From NCBI GenBank assembly GCA_029256085.1, contig JAQSYP010000004.1, positions 172,414 to 236,413 on the forward strand: a DNA stretch of 64,000 nt, in the 5' to 3' direction. Below, in pieces: positions 48,704 to 59,750 of the stretch (positions are counted from its first letter, which is position 1; each line of letters starts with the position of its first letter). Source of the stretch: Caryophanales bacterium (GTDB taxonomy: Bacteria; Bacillota; Bacilli; CAJFEE01). The notes under the pieces are model-generated. The model saw only the letters and a list, made by a program, of their open reading frames with translations, ran no database searches and was not told the origin of the DNA. The translations under genes and the position numbers were made by a program.

Positions 48704-49474
48704 ATGAGTTTCTTTAAGAAAGCATTGGCAAGTATCGGAATTGGTTCATCAACTGTTGATACTAGGTTGTCCGAAGATAATTTAAATCCTGGTGAGTTGA
48801 TAAAAGGCGTTGTTCAAATTAACGGTGGAAATGTTGAACAGGAAGTAAACGAACTATATTTGAAGATTTATACGCAATTTTTAAAGAAAGATGGGGATAA
48901 TAAGACATATGTTACATACCCATTAGTTAAATACCGACTAACTGAGTCATTTACAATTAAGCCAAACTCAACTAGAGAGATTCCTTTTTCTGTACAGTTA
49001 CCTTTTTTTACTCCTATTACTGTAGGCAAAATTAAAGTTTGGGTACAGACTGAACTTGATATATCAAATGCAATTGATCCAAATGACCGAGATTATATTA
49101 ATGTTATACCGTCACTTCTTTGTGACGAAGTATTTCAGTCGTTATCTGACCTTGGATTTAGACTTAGAGACGCTGAGTGTATAACATCTCCAAGAAGATT
49201 TTCTACTTCGTCAACTTACGTTCAAGAGTTTGAATTTATTCCAGTAAGAGGACCTTTTGCAAATAAATTAGATGAATTAGAAGTTGTAATCCTAAGTGTG
49301 AATGAAAACGAGGTCGATATCCTTTTAGAAATAGATCGAAAGGCAAGAAACTTTGGTGGATTTCTATCTGAGATGCTAGAACTTGACGAATCACATGTTA
49401 GACTAAGTATTACAAAAGATAATGCACAAGATACTAAAGACATAATATATAACATAATTCAGAAACACTGCTAA
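48704..49474 (+). CDS. spo0M: sporulation control protein Spo0M (arrestin-like)
   Basis: MSFFKKALASIGIGSSTVDTRLSEDNLNPGELIKGVVQINGGNVEQEVNELYLKIYTQ. Confidence 0.92.
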   Translation: MSFFKKALASIGIGSSTVDTRLSEDNLNPGELIKGVVQINGGNVEQEVNELYLKIYTQFLKKDGDNKTYVTYPLVKYRLTESFTIKPNSTREIPFSVQLPFFTPITVGKIKVWVQTELDISNAIDPNDRDYINVIPSLLCDEVFQSLSDLGFRLRDAECITSPRRFSTSSTYVQEFEFIPVRGPFANKLDELEVVILSVNENEVDILLEIDRKARNFGGFLSEMLELDESHVRLSITKDNAQDTKDIIYNIIQKHC

Positions 49475-49488
49475 AAGAGGTTGCATCT

Positions 49489-50115
49489 ATGAATGTTCAT
49501 AATGCTAAATATAAATTATTATTTCTATTTTTTATAACACTGTCTTTATTTATAAATAAAAGTAATAACTATATTTTAACCAATTTTATAGACAGAATAT
49601 TAAATAATTTACATTTATGGACCCTTTTAGAGATAAAAGGGTTTTTAGTTTTTAAATTTTTCACCTACCTTGGTGATGGACATGTTATATTCGTATTTCT
49701 TATAATACTAGGAATCTCATGTTGGATAAGAAACAATTATAGAAAATTTGTGTTTTTATTTATTATTTTTACTTCTTCAAAGATAATTAATGAGATTTTA
49801 AAAAATTACTTTGAAAGACCTCGACCAACAAATAGGTTTTTAATAAATGCAGAAGGTTGGAGTTTTCCCTCTGGTCACACAATGAATGCAGCTTCTTTTT
49901 ACCTAGGGTTACTTTTATTAGGGTTTGGTTCAACTAACAGTTTAATTGTTAGAATTTTAATATTATGTATAATTATCATGGTCGGACTAAGTAGAATCGC
50001 ATTAGGGGTACATTATGCAACAGATGTCATTGGAGGATGGTTCATTGGATATTTAGTTGTAATAGTAGGTATTTTTATTATCAATAGATTAAATATTGAA
50101 AAAGAAAACCAGTAG
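49489..50115 (+). CDS. PAP2 family phosphatase
   Basis: KNYFERPRP, SFPSGHTMNA, SRIALGVHYATDVIGGW. Confidence 0.92.
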   Translation: MNVHNAKYKLLFLFFITLSLFINKSNNYILTNFIDRILNNLHLWTLLEIKGFLVFKFFTYLGDGHVIFVFLIILGISCWIRNNYRKFVFLFIIFTSSKIINEILKNYFERPRPTNRFLINAEGWSFPSGHTMNAASFYLGLLLLGFGSTNSLIVRILILCIIIMVGLSRIALGVHYATDVIGGWFIGYLVVIVGIFIINRLNIEKENQ

Positions 50116-50137
50116 TTCTCACTACTGGTTTGTTAAT

Positions 50138-50998
50138 TTAATTATGTGGTTCAACGTGAACGTGACAAAAAATCCCAAATTTATCTTTTAGTGAAATTTC
50201 AATGTTATCTGCTATTTCATGACTTTCCACAATACCTAACTCCGGATTAACTAAGATGGTAACTTCAACTAGCGTATATGTACCGTGAGATCTAGCTCTT
50301 AGTTCTTTTATTGATACTACTCCTTTTACTTTTTCAATTGATTCTTTATAGACACTTACTTTATCAGGATCGTACCCATCGATTAGTGTATTTGTAGCGT
50401 CCAGAAAAATCTCCCATGCTGTTTTACATATTATAATACCAACAATAACAGCTGCTAATGGATCTAACCATGCAAGGCTAAATTGTGCACCAATTATTCC
50501 CACAACTGTACCTATACTCACAAATGCATCTGATAAATTATCTTTTGCAGCTGCATTTAAAGCAGAGCTATTTACTTTTTTTGCAAGTCTAGAATTGAAT
50601 GCATAAACTCCAAACATTACAATTGCACACCCTGCACCAGCCCATGCAGAGATCAAGTCAGGAGCTTCAGGTTTATTTTCAAAGATTTTTAGTGCAGCAT
50701 TCCATATAACCTGTAACCCAACACTCATCATAATAAAAGATGCTATCAGTGAGGAGATATGTTCTGCTCTAGAATGACCGTATGGGTGATCTAAATCTCT
50801 AGGTTTTCTAGAAATATTAAGACCAATTAAAACCGCTACTGATGCTAAAATATCTGTAACATTATTTAAGCCATCAGCTTTTAATGCGTCTGAATTTGCT
50901 ATATATCCTACACCTAGCTTGATAATTGATAATAATATGTACGCGATTATACTAACCCAGGCTCCAAAGTCGGCACGTTTATCTACAGTTTGTTGCAT
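50138..50998 (-). CDS. cation diffusion facilitator family transporter
   Basis: NSDALKADGLNNVTDILAS, DHPYGHSRAEHISSLIASF. Confidence 0.93.
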   Translation of the reverse strand: MQQTVDKRADFGAWVSIIAYILLSIIKLGVGYIANSDALKADGLNNVTDILASVAVLIGLNISRKPRDLDHPYGHSRAEHISSLIASFIMMSVGLQVIWNAALKIFENKPEAPDLISAWAGAGCAIVMFGVYAFNSRLAKKVNSSALNAAAKDNLSDAFVSIGTVVGIIGAQFSLAWLDPLAAVIVGIIICKTAWEIFLDATNTLIDGYDPDKVSVYKESIEKVKGVVSIKELRARSHGTYTLVEVTILVNPELGIVESHEIADNIEISLKDKFGIFCHVHVEPHN

Positions 50999-51068
50999 TT
51001 AATCATTCCTCTATAAAGTTTCTTAGTTCATTTTTAACATGCATTTATAATAATAATATTTTCCTATA

Positions 51069-51097
51069 AAAAAAGCACTAAAAATACTTTAGTGCTG
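51069..51097 (-). terminator. terminator of YkvI-like gene
   Basis: minus strand CAGCACTAAAGTATTTTTAGTGCTTTTTTT. Confidence 0.7.
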
Positions 51098-51159
51098 ATA
51101 ATATATTTATTAGTTTAGCATGAAACAACAAAACTATTCGAATTTGAAGATTTCAATAT

Positions 51160-52185
51160 TTAAACTTTATTTCTAAAATACAGTATCTTTATAACTAATA
51201 ATAAACTAAGAGCACCGAATGCTGGATAAATGGTACCCAATAAGGATTTATATTGAAAAAAAGAAATTGATGTTGCAATCACCAATATGATAATTAGTGA
51301 TACATTATTAGATCTCATTTTCGTTTCCATTAATTTTACGAGGCCAAACCCATTTGCCACAAGAGTAGTAAGTATCTCACCAAGTATGACTAAAACAAAT
51401 AAAACATGTAGAATTGGAAATTTATTATGTAATATTTCAGCAGTAGGTATTTGAACGTAATTAAAATTTGGTAATGTAGAGATAGAGTAATGGTTAAATA
51501 AAAGTAATACAGTAAGTCCAAATGACCCGATAATTGAACCATTTATTAGTATTTTTTTATTATTTTCTGTGGAGGCAATTGGAGCAAATACTGCGATTGA
51601 AAGTGTAAGATTGTACGCAACATAACTTAAACTCTTTGTAAACCAAAAGCCGTTACTATTAGGTTGTGGTTCGAACAATAAATTTACATTGTTAAATGAA
51701 AGTAATATTATTGATAAACTAAATAAGATCATTAGGGGAACAACAAAGCTATTGATAGCGTGTAATCCTTTGATATCTCTTGAAATAATAAGAAATGATA
51801 ATACTATAAAAATGGAAATACCAAATACTCTAGAAATATTTAGTTGTTCACTAAATATTGCTCCAGCACCAGAAATCATAACACCTGCTACTCCAATTAA
51901 CATTAAAGACATGATCAGATTTATAACTTTTCCAAACCTATTACCAAAAAGTAAAATGCAAAACTCATAATTATTTTTAATACGGTGTAATGAACATATT
52001 TCCATTATTTTAATTCCTAATATGGTAAAAAGAATGCCTGAGCAAATTATACCAATTGTTCCGTAGTAACCATATTGGGTAAAAAATTCAACTATCTCTC
52101 TTCCGGTTGCAAACCCAGCCCCAACGACAGTACCAATATAAGTTGCAGCGATCTTTAATGATTGTATAAAACTGTTTTTATTCAT
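51160..52185 (-). CDS. YkvI-type multi-pass membrane protein
   Basis: MNKNSFIQSLKIAATYIGTVVGAGFATGREIVEFFTQYG; about 10 TM segments. Confidence 0.8.
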   Translation of the reverse strand: MNKNSFIQSLKIAATYIGTVVGAGFATGREIVEFFTQYGYYGTIGIICSGILFTILGIKIMEICSLHRIKNNYEFCILLFGNRFGKVINLIMSLMLIGVAGVMISGAGAIFSEQLNISRVFGISIFIVLSFLIISRDIKGLHAINSFVVPLMILFSLSIILLSFNNVNLLFEPQPNSNGFWFTKSLSYVAYNLTLSIAVFAPIASTENNKKILINGSIIGSFGLTVLLLFNHYSISTLPNFNYVQIPTAEILHNKFPILHVLFVLVILGEILTTLVANGFGLVKLMETKMRSNNVSLIIILVIATSISFFQYKSLLGTIYPAFGALSLLLVIKILYFRNKV

Positions 52186-52349
52186 ATTTATACCTCGGTA
52201 TATAAACTTGTACAATATGTTTATGTTAATTAATAAAAAAAAAGAATCTTAATACTTTATTAACAATTTCATTACCTTATTGAATAATAAATAGAATTTC
52301 TGTAATATAAATGGGTATATATATTTAAAGCTTAGCAAGGGAGAGTTAT

Positions 52350-53132
52350 ATGAATAATTTTGAGGCTTTTATTTTGGGCTTGATTCAAGGGTTAACTGAG
52401 TTCTTACCAATTAGTTCAACTGGTCATCTTTTTCTTGGAAGACATTTATTTGGATTAAACGATGCGGGATTATTTCTTGATACAATGCTACATATTGGTA
52501 CGCTACTAGCAGTTTTCGTTTATTATAAGGACGAATTTATAAAAATGATAAGAAATCCATTTAGTAAACTAACCTATTTACTAGTGATAGGTACAATTCC
52601 AGCCGTAATAATTGGGTTATCTTTCAAAGATTATTTTGAGGAAATATCTGTAAGTGGTGCAACCATAGGGTGGGAATTCTTAGTTACAGGTGCATTCATG
52701 TATTATGGAGATACAATTAAAAATGGGCATAAAAAGATGCAAGATATCACATACAAAGATGCGTTTATTATCGGAAGCTTTCAAGCTGCAGCAATCTTCC
52801 CAGCTGTTTCAAGGTCGGGATTAACTATTGTCGGAGGCCTAATAAGAAAACTAGATCGAGAAACAACAGCATATTTTTCTTTCTTATTATCAACACCAGC
52901 GATACTTGGTGCAATAGTTTTACAAAGTAAAGATCTTTTCTCTGGTAATCCTGAAGAAACAATTTCAACAAATGCCTTAATAATTGGAACAATTTCTTCT
53001 GCATTTTTTGGATATATTGCAGTTAAATGGATGATTAACTATTTAAAGAAGGGTAGTCTAAAACAATTTGCATACTATGTTTGGGCTCTAGGATTATTTA
53101 TAATTGTTATGCAATTCTTAGGGAAATTCTAG
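52350..53132 (+). CDS. uppP: undecaprenyl-diphosphatase
   Basis: LGLIQGLTEFLPISSTGHL, FQAAAIFPAVSRSGLTIVGGL. Confidence 0.95.
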   Translation: MNNFEAFILGLIQGLTEFLPISSTGHLFLGRHLFGLNDAGLFLDTMLHIGTLLAVFVYYKDEFIKMIRNPFSKLTYLLVIGTIPAVIIGLSFKDYFEEISVSGATIGWEFLVTGAFMYYGDTIKNGHKKMQDITYKDAFIIGSFQAAAIFPAVSRSGLTIVGGLIRKLDRETTAYFSFLLSTPAILGAIVLQSKDLFSGNPEETISTNALIIGTISSAFFGYIAVKWMINYLKKGSLKQFAYYVWALGLFIIVMQFLGKF

Positions 53133-53308
53133 ACAGAACTTTCAAACAAAAAATAACACAGAACCAGACAAAGAAGCCGTATTGGCTTCTTTTTTTGTAA
53201 ATTATTCACTAAAAATACAATTAATGGTAATTTAAGAATTTACAAAATTATCTGAAGATTGTTATAATACACAAGTAAGTTAAGTTTAATTAAACGGGGA
53301 GGACAAAA

Positions 53309-54937
53309 ATGAAAAAAATTACTTTATTTGCTTCTGCAATACTTTTGATTGCCGGAGTGATGTCAGGGTGTAACTCTGATAAAGCGGCTGACAAGAAAGA
53401 AAAAAAAGAAGAGGTTAAACAAGTTTTAAATTTAACAGCAACATCAGAAATACCATCGATGGATTCAACTCTTGCAACAGACAACGTATCATTCTTAGTA
53501 ATGGACAATACTATGGAAGGGTTATATCGTCTTGATAAGGACAATAAGCCTACAGAAGGTATTGCAAAGTCTTATGACGTTTCTGAAGACAAAAAGAAAT
53601 ATACTTTTCATTTAAGAGATGCGAAATGGTCTAACGGTGACCCAGTGACAGCACATGACTTTGTATTCGCATGGCAACGTGCCGTTAACCCTAAAACTGC
53701 TGCAGAATACGCTTTTATATTATTTGATATTAAAAATGCTGCAGAAATAAACAATGGAAAACTGCCAGTTGATCAATTGGGAGTAAAGGCACTTGATGAG
53801 AAAACTTTAGAGGTAGAATTAGCAAATGCTATACCTTATTTCCTTGAGTTAACTACGTTTGGTACATATTATCCATTGAATGAAAAATTTGTAACATCAC
53901 AAGGTAGTAAGCATGGTGTTGAAGCTGATAGCGCTTTATACAACGGTCCTTTTGTATTAAAAGAATGGAAGCATGAAGAAAGCTTTAAGTTAGCAAAGAA
54001 CCCTAATTATTGGGATAAGGACACTGTTAAATTAGAGGAAATTAATTTTGCGATTGTAAAGGATGTAGCAACAGCAGTAAACCTATATGATACAGATCAA
54101 GTTGATAGAGTAATTTTAAATGCAGAATATGTTGATAAATATAAAGATAACAAAGAGTTTGGTACACTACTAGATTCTCGTTTATTCTTTATCCGTTATA
54201 ACCAAAAGAATAAACTCTTTGCTAATGAAAAAGTTAGAAAGGCAATTGATTTAGCTTATAACAAAGAAGATATTGCAGATGTAATTTTAAATGATGGGTC
54301 TCAACCAGCATATTCTCTTGTTCCAAAGAATTTTGTAAAAGGACCAGATGGGAAAGATTTTCGTGATATTAATGGTGACCTAAACAAAGGTTCTGTAGAT
54401 GAAGCTAAAAAACTTTGGGCTGAAGCGAAAAAAGAATTGGGGATAACTACTATTAAAGTAGAAATGCTTAATTACGACAATGACAGTGCAAAGCGCATCG
54501 GTGAGTTTATAAAAGAAGAATTAGAGAAAAATCTTGAAGGTATCGAAGTTAATATTAAGCAACAGCCGTTTGCACAAAAGTTAGATCTTGAAAAGAATTT
54601 AGATTATGAATTCTCATTCTCAGGATGGGGTCCAGATTATCCAGATCCAATGACTTTTGTTGATATGTTCATAACTGATTCTGACTTTAACGAAATGGCA
54701 TACTCAAACAAAAAGTATGATGAATTGGTTGCAAAGGCTAAGGGCGAGCTTTTAGTAGACCCTCAAGCACGTTGGGATGCAATGGCAGAAGCAGAAAAAG
54801 TATTATTTGAAGATATGGCAATCTCTCCAGTATATCAAAGAGGTATTGCATTTGTTCAAAAGGAATATGTAAGAGATGTTCATAAACATAACTTCGGCGG
54901 AGACTACAGCTTTAAGTGGGCTTACATTGAGAAGTAA
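53309..54937 (+). CDS. oppA: oligopeptide ABC transporter substrate-binding lipoprotein
   Basis: Lipobox VMSGC; LNLTATSEIPSMDSTLATD, YTFHLRDAKWSNGDPVTAHDFVFAWQRAV. Confidence 0.92.
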   Translation: MKKITLFASAILLIAGVMSGCNSDKAADKKEKKEEVKQVLNLTATSEIPSMDSTLATDNVSFLVMDNTMEGLYRLDKDNKPTEGIAKSYDVSEDKKKYTFHLRDAKWSNGDPVTAHDFVFAWQRAVNPKTAAEYAFILFDIKNAAEINNGKLPVDQLGVKALDEKTLEVELANAIPYFLELTTFGTYYPLNEKFVTSQGSKHGVEADSALYNGPFVLKEWKHEESFKLAKNPNYWDKDTVKLEEINFAIVKDVATAVNLYDTDQVDRVILNAEYVDKYKDNKEFGTLLDSRLFFIRYNQKNKLFANEKVRKAIDLAYNKEDIADVILNDGSQPAYSLVPKNFVKGPDGKDFRDINGDLNKGSVDEAKKLWAEAKKELGITTIKVEMLNYDNDSAKRIGEFIKEELEKNLEGIEVNIKQQPFAQKLDLEKNLDYEFSFSGWGPDYPDPMTFVDMFITDSDFNEMAYSNKKYDELVAKAKGELLVDPQARWDAMAEAEKVLFEDMAISPVYQRGIAFVQKEYVRDVHKHNFGGDYSFKWAYIEK

Positions 54938-54948
54938 TAACAAATTCT

Positions 54949-54977
54949 AAAACGTAGCATTTTGCTACGTTTTTTTG
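54949..54977 (+). terminator. terminator after oppA-like gene
   Basis: AAAACGTAGCATTTTGCTACGTTTTTTT. Confidence 0.8.
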
Positions 54978-55017
54978 TTATTATTTAACTACTAAATTTA
55001 AATTCGGAGGTTGTTAT

Positions 55018-55500
55018 ATGGAGTTATTACTATGGATTTTAACAGTGGTACTATTTCTAGGAGCTTTTATTGGCCTTATATATCCAATAATTCCAGCAAT
55101 TTTACTAATTGTATTAGGTTTTATAGTTTACGAAATGGGTATCGGTGATATTGGAAACTCCTATTTATTTTGGGGCATTCAAATTCTATTAATCCTATTT
55201 GTTTTCCTTGCTGATTTTATTACGAATAAATATTTTCTAGGTAAGGCTGGAAGTAGTAAAAAAGGTCAGTTAGTCGGCACTGTTTCATTAATTATAGGGT
55301 CCTTTATAGTCCCACCAATAGGTTTAATTGTCTTACCATTCATTTCAGTATTTCTGTATGAATTTATAACAAGCAAAGATATTTCAAGATCGGCTAAACT
55401 TGCTGTTGTTACAGTTTTATCATTTGTAAGTAGTACTTTTGCTAAGGCTATTATTCAATTAACTATGATTATTATATTTTTAATTTTCATAAATATTTAG
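55018..55500 (+). CDS. DUF456 family membrane protein
   Basis: FIGLIYPIIPAILLIVLGFIVYE...; typical repeated glycine-rich TM pattern. Confidence 0.7.
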   Translation: MELLLWILTVVLFLGAFIGLIYPIIPAILLIVLGFIVYEMGIGDIGNSYLFWGIQILLILFVFLADFITNKYFLGKAGSSKKGQLVGTVSLIIGSFIVPPIGLIVLPFISVFLYEFITSKDISRSAKLAVVTVLSFVSSTFAKAIIQLTMIIIFLIFINI

Positions 55501-55590
55501 TATTTTACCCCTTTATTAAAAATAACTCTTTTATATTTATGCATATATATGTATAATTATAAATATGATTATTTCAAGGGGGTTTTTTAC

Positions 55591-56586
55591 ATGCAAAAAA
55601 CATTAAGTTTAAAGGGACGTAGTTTTTTAAGATTCGTAGATTTTTCTAAAGAAGAAATATTAGATTTAATTGATATAGCTGAAAAGTTTAAAACATATAA
55701 GAAAAATGGTGTAGTTCATAAATATTTAGAGGGGAAGAATATTGCTTTAATTTTTGAAAAAACTTCTACAAGAACTAGAGTAGCATTTACTATCGCAGCT
55801 AATGATCTTGGAATGAACGCAGAATTTTTCAATGTTAGTGATATCCAACTAAGCAAAAAGGAATCAGTTGAAGATACAGCAATTTTCTTAGGAAGTATGT
55901 TCGATGGAATTGAATACCGTGGTTTTTCACATAGTGTAGTAGAACAGTTAGCAGAATTTTCTGGGGTACCTGTTTGGAATGGATTAACTGATGACTTACA
56001 TCCTACGCAGTTATTAGCTGACTTGTTAACTATTAAGGAGAAGTTAGGTTCTATATTTAATGCTAAGATTGTTTATATCGGAGATGGGCGAAATAACGTT
56101 GCAAACACATGGTTACTCGGTTCAGCTATGCTAGGTTTAGATATAAGAATATGTACTCCTGACGCTTTAATGCCTGATAATAAATACATTGTCGAAGCCC
56201 ATGAATTAGCTAAAAGTTCTGATGCTAAAATATTAATTTCATCGAATATTGAGCAATGCATGGAAGGTGCTAACGTCGTATACACAGATGTTTGGGCGTC
56301 GATGGGTGAAGAAGATATTATAAGTGAGAGAGTTGCTTTACTAAAGGAATATCAAGTAAATTCAGAACTTATGAATCTAAGTAACGAGGAAAATGTATAT
56401 TTTATGCATTGTCTACCAGCTTTCCATGATTTAAATACAGATTTTGCAGTCAAGGTAAAGAATGAGTTAGGTATTGATTTATCAGAAGTTACAGACGAAG
56501 TTTTTAGAAGTAAAAATTCTATAGTTTTCCAACAAGCAGAGAATAGAATGCATACAATTAAGGCATTAATTTACAGTACATTATAA
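55591..56586 (+). CDS. argF: ornithine carbamoyltransferase
   Basis: FEKTSTRTRVAF, FHDLNTDF, HCLPAFHD, DGRNNVANTW; start at MQKTLSLKGRSFLRF after AAGGGGG. Could be the catabolic arcB paralogue. Confidence 0.93.
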   Translation: MQKTLSLKGRSFLRFVDFSKEEILDLIDIAEKFKTYKKNGVVHKYLEGKNIALIFEKTSTRTRVAFTIAANDLGMNAEFFNVSDIQLSKKESVEDTAIFLGSMFDGIEYRGFSHSVVEQLAEFSGVPVWNGLTDDLHPTQLLADLLTIKEKLGSIFNAKIVYIGDGRNNVANTWLLGSAMLGLDIRICTPDALMPDNKYIVEAHELAKSSDAKILISSNIEQCMEGANVVYTDVWASMGEEDIISERVALLKEYQVNSELMNLSNEENVYFMHCLPAFHDLNTDFAVKVKNELGIDLSEVTDEVFRSKNSIVFQQAENRMHTIKALIYSTL

Positions 56587-56651
56587 AAAAGTACTTTTCA
56601 AAATATTTCTAATAGTATATAATCCATTTATCGACAAATAAATACTTTTTA

Positions 56652-56725
56652 CACTCATATAATTGTAGGGATATGGCCTACGAGTTTCTACCGGGTAACC
56701 GTTTATTTTACCTGACTATGAGTGA
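56652..56725 (+). promoter_or_regulatory. purine (guanine-type) riboswitch
   Basis: CACTCATATAATTGTAGGGATATGGCCTACGAGTTTCTACCGGGTAACCGTTTATTTTACCTGACTATGAGTG; C in GACTATG as in guanine class. Confidence 0.96.
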
Positions 56726-56769
56726 GCGACTAGTCATGTTCTTTAAACATGTTTATTTAAACATATTTA

Positions 56770-56818
56770 ATCCTTATTGGCTTTGCCTCACTCTGGGCAA
56801 AGAAAATAAGGATTTTTT
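56770..56818 (+). terminator. riboswitch-controlled terminator
   Basis: AATCCTTATT...AATAAGGATTTTTT hairpin ahead of xpt. Confidence 0.75.
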
Positions 56819-56846
56819 GTTGTTGTTTGATCGTTTTTATAATTAA

Positions 56847-57452
<606 letters not shown>

Positions 57453-57473
57453 TAAACAAAAGGGGATTGAGTC

Positions 57474-58784
57474 ATGAAAACTAATTATACGAAAGTAGCA
57501 TCACTTGGAATTCAACACGTACTTGCAATGTACGCTGGAGCTATAATAGTACCACTTATAGTTGGTGGAGCATTACAACTTTCTCAAGAACAACTAACTT
57601 ATTTAGTTGCTATCGACCTACTAATGTGTGGAGTTGCGACAATTCTACAAGCCCTAAATAGCAAATATTTTGGGATTGGTCTTCCGGTTATGTTAGGTTG
57701 TACATTCACAGCAGTTGGTCCAATGATCGCTATTGGAAGCCAGTATGGCGTGGGAGCGGTATATGGATCAATAATAGTTGCAGGTATATTTGTAGTAATA
57801 TTTTCTGGATTATTCGGTAAGCTAGGAAAAATTTTCCCACAAGTTGTTACAGGTTCTGTAGTTACAATAATTGGTGTTACATTAATACCTGTTGCAATTA
57901 ACGATATGGCTGGCGGTGTTGGCAGTAAAGATTTTGGAAGCTTAACTAATTTAGCACTTTCATTTGGAGTCTTGATGTTTATATTAGTTGTATATAAAAC
58001 AGCAACAGGTTTTATTAAGTCAATATCAATCCTATTAGGTATAATTTTTGGTACAGTGGCATCATTTGCATTAGGAATGGTTAATTTTGATGCTGTAGCA
58101 AATGCTGGATGGTTTCACCTACCACAGCCTTTCTACTTTGGAAAACCAACTTTTGAGTTAACACCAATTATCACAATGATACTTGTTGCATTAGTTGGAG
58201 TAGTTGAAGCGACTGGTGTATATTATGCTTTATCAGATATAACGAATAAGAAATTGACTAATAAAGATTTAACAAATGGTTATCGCGCTGAAGGTTTAGC
58301 ACAAATTTTTGGTGGAATATTTAATGCATTTCCATACACAACATATTCTCAAAATGTAGGGCTAGTTCAACTTTCAGGTGTAAAGGATAGAATAATAATT
58401 TTTACAGCTGGTGGCATTTTAGTGTTACTAGGTTTTGTTCCAAAAATTGCCGCATTAACTACAATCATACCTACTCCTGTTCTTGGTGGTGCAATGTTAG
58501 CAATGTTTGGCATGGTAATTGCATATGGAATTAAAATGCTTAGTAATGTTGATTTTAGTTCACAAGAAAATTTACTTATCGTTGCTTGTTCAGTTGGAAT
58601 TGGCCTAGGTGTAACGGTAGTTCCAAACCTATTTGATAATTTACCAGAAAGTATTAAGATATTAACTAGTAATGGTATTGTTTTAGGATCTCTAACAGCT
58701 GTATTTTTAAATATATTATTCAATATTCTTCCTTCATTCGACCGTAAAACAGAGATAGAAAATGCAAATAATTTAGCTTCATAA
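57474..58784 (+). CDS. pbuX: xanthine permease (NCS2 family)
   Basis: LGIQHVLAMYAGAIIVPLIVGGAL; FNAFPYTTYSQNVGLVQLSGV. Confidence 0.96.
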   Translation: MKTNYTKVASLGIQHVLAMYAGAIIVPLIVGGALQLSQEQLTYLVAIDLLMCGVATILQALNSKYFGIGLPVMLGCTFTAVGPMIAIGSQYGVGAVYGSIIVAGIFVVIFSGLFGKLGKIFPQVVTGSVVTIIGVTLIPVAINDMAGGVGSKDFGSLTNLALSFGVLMFILVVYKTATGFIKSISILLGIIFGTVASFALGMVNFDAVANAGWFHLPQPFYFGKPTFELTPIITMILVALVGVVEATGVYYALSDITNKKLTNKDLTNGYRAEGLAQIFGGIFNAFPYTTYSQNVGLVQLSGVKDRIIIFTAGGILVLLGFVPKIAALTTIIPTPVLGGAMLAMFGMVIAYGIKMLSNVDFSSQENLLIVACSVGIGLGVTVVPNLFDNLPESIKILTSNGIVLGSLTAVFLNILFNILPSFDRKTEIENANNLAS

Positions 58785-58928
58785 TTTTTATTACAAAAAA
58801 ATATATAAATACAATTAAGCGTCTAGAAATGGATGCTTTTTTTGATTTAAAGTAAATCTTAACTAGAAATATTTTTTAAATTTTGCATTTTACGATACAC
58901 TATATATAGATAAGGAAGGAGAAATGTT

Positions 58929-59750
58929 GTGACTAAGAAAAAAATATTTATTAACCTAATACTATTAATGTCGTTATTAATAAGTGCTACATTTTTTTAC
59001 GGATTTTTAAGCGCAACGAATGTAATTAAAAATAAAGGTGAAAAAGTGGCAAAAAATGTTGAGAAAAGCAACAACAAAGAAGATAAGAAAGAATTGAAAA
59101 ATACAATAATACTTGGACTTGGTGATTCTTTAACAAAAGGGATCGGAGATGAAAAGGGTGAAGGATATTTCCAAAAAACTATTAACAAATTAAAAGTAGA
59201 TAACCCTAAAATCAAGGGAATTAACTTTGCTGTATCAGGAGCAAAAACAAATGATCTTCTAACTACAATAAATCAAAATGGTGTAGTATCTGCAATCAAA
59301 GAAGCTAATATCATTGTTATAACGATTGGTGGAAATGATCTATTTCCTGGTTGGGACAGACTAAGTCCTGATATGGTAAAGAACTCCACTTTTAACAGTA
59401 AAGACTTTAACAATCGCATGGATACAATTTTCACATCTATTCATAAAATTAATCCTAACACAAAAATATACTGGTTAACTTTATACAATCCTTTTGAAGA
59501 ATTCGAAGTACTAGGAAATACGAATGAGTATGTTCAACTATGGAACTTCGAGGCTGAAAAACTTTCAAATAAATATAAGTATGTAAATGTTATACCAATT
59601 TTTGATTTATTTAAAGGTAAAACAGTCTCAATGTTGTATTCAGATAACTTCCATCCTAATTCTATAGGATACGAGGTAATAAGTGAAAGAGTGGTCCAAA
59701 ACTTATCAGTTGAAATTAATGAATTGAATGGTGTCAAAAATGGAAAATAA
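58929..59750 (+). CDS. SGNH/GDSL hydrolase family protein, YpmR-like
   Basis: LGLGDSLTKGIGDEKGEGYF, FAVSGAKTNDL, ITIGGNDLF, DNFHPNSIGY. Confidence 0.9.
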   Translation: MTKKKIFINLILLMSLLISATFFYGFLSATNVIKNKGEKVAKNVEKSNNKEDKKELKNTIILGLGDSLTKGIGDEKGEGYFQKTINKLKVDNPKIKGINFAVSGAKTNDLLTTINQNGVVSAIKEANIIVITIGGNDLFPGWDRLSPDMVKNSTFNSKDFNNRMDTIFTSIHKINPNTKIYWLTLYNPFEEFEVLGNTNEYVQLWNFEAEKLSNKYKYVNVIPIFDLFKGKTVSMLYSDNFHPNSIGYEVISERVVQNLSVEINELNGVKNGK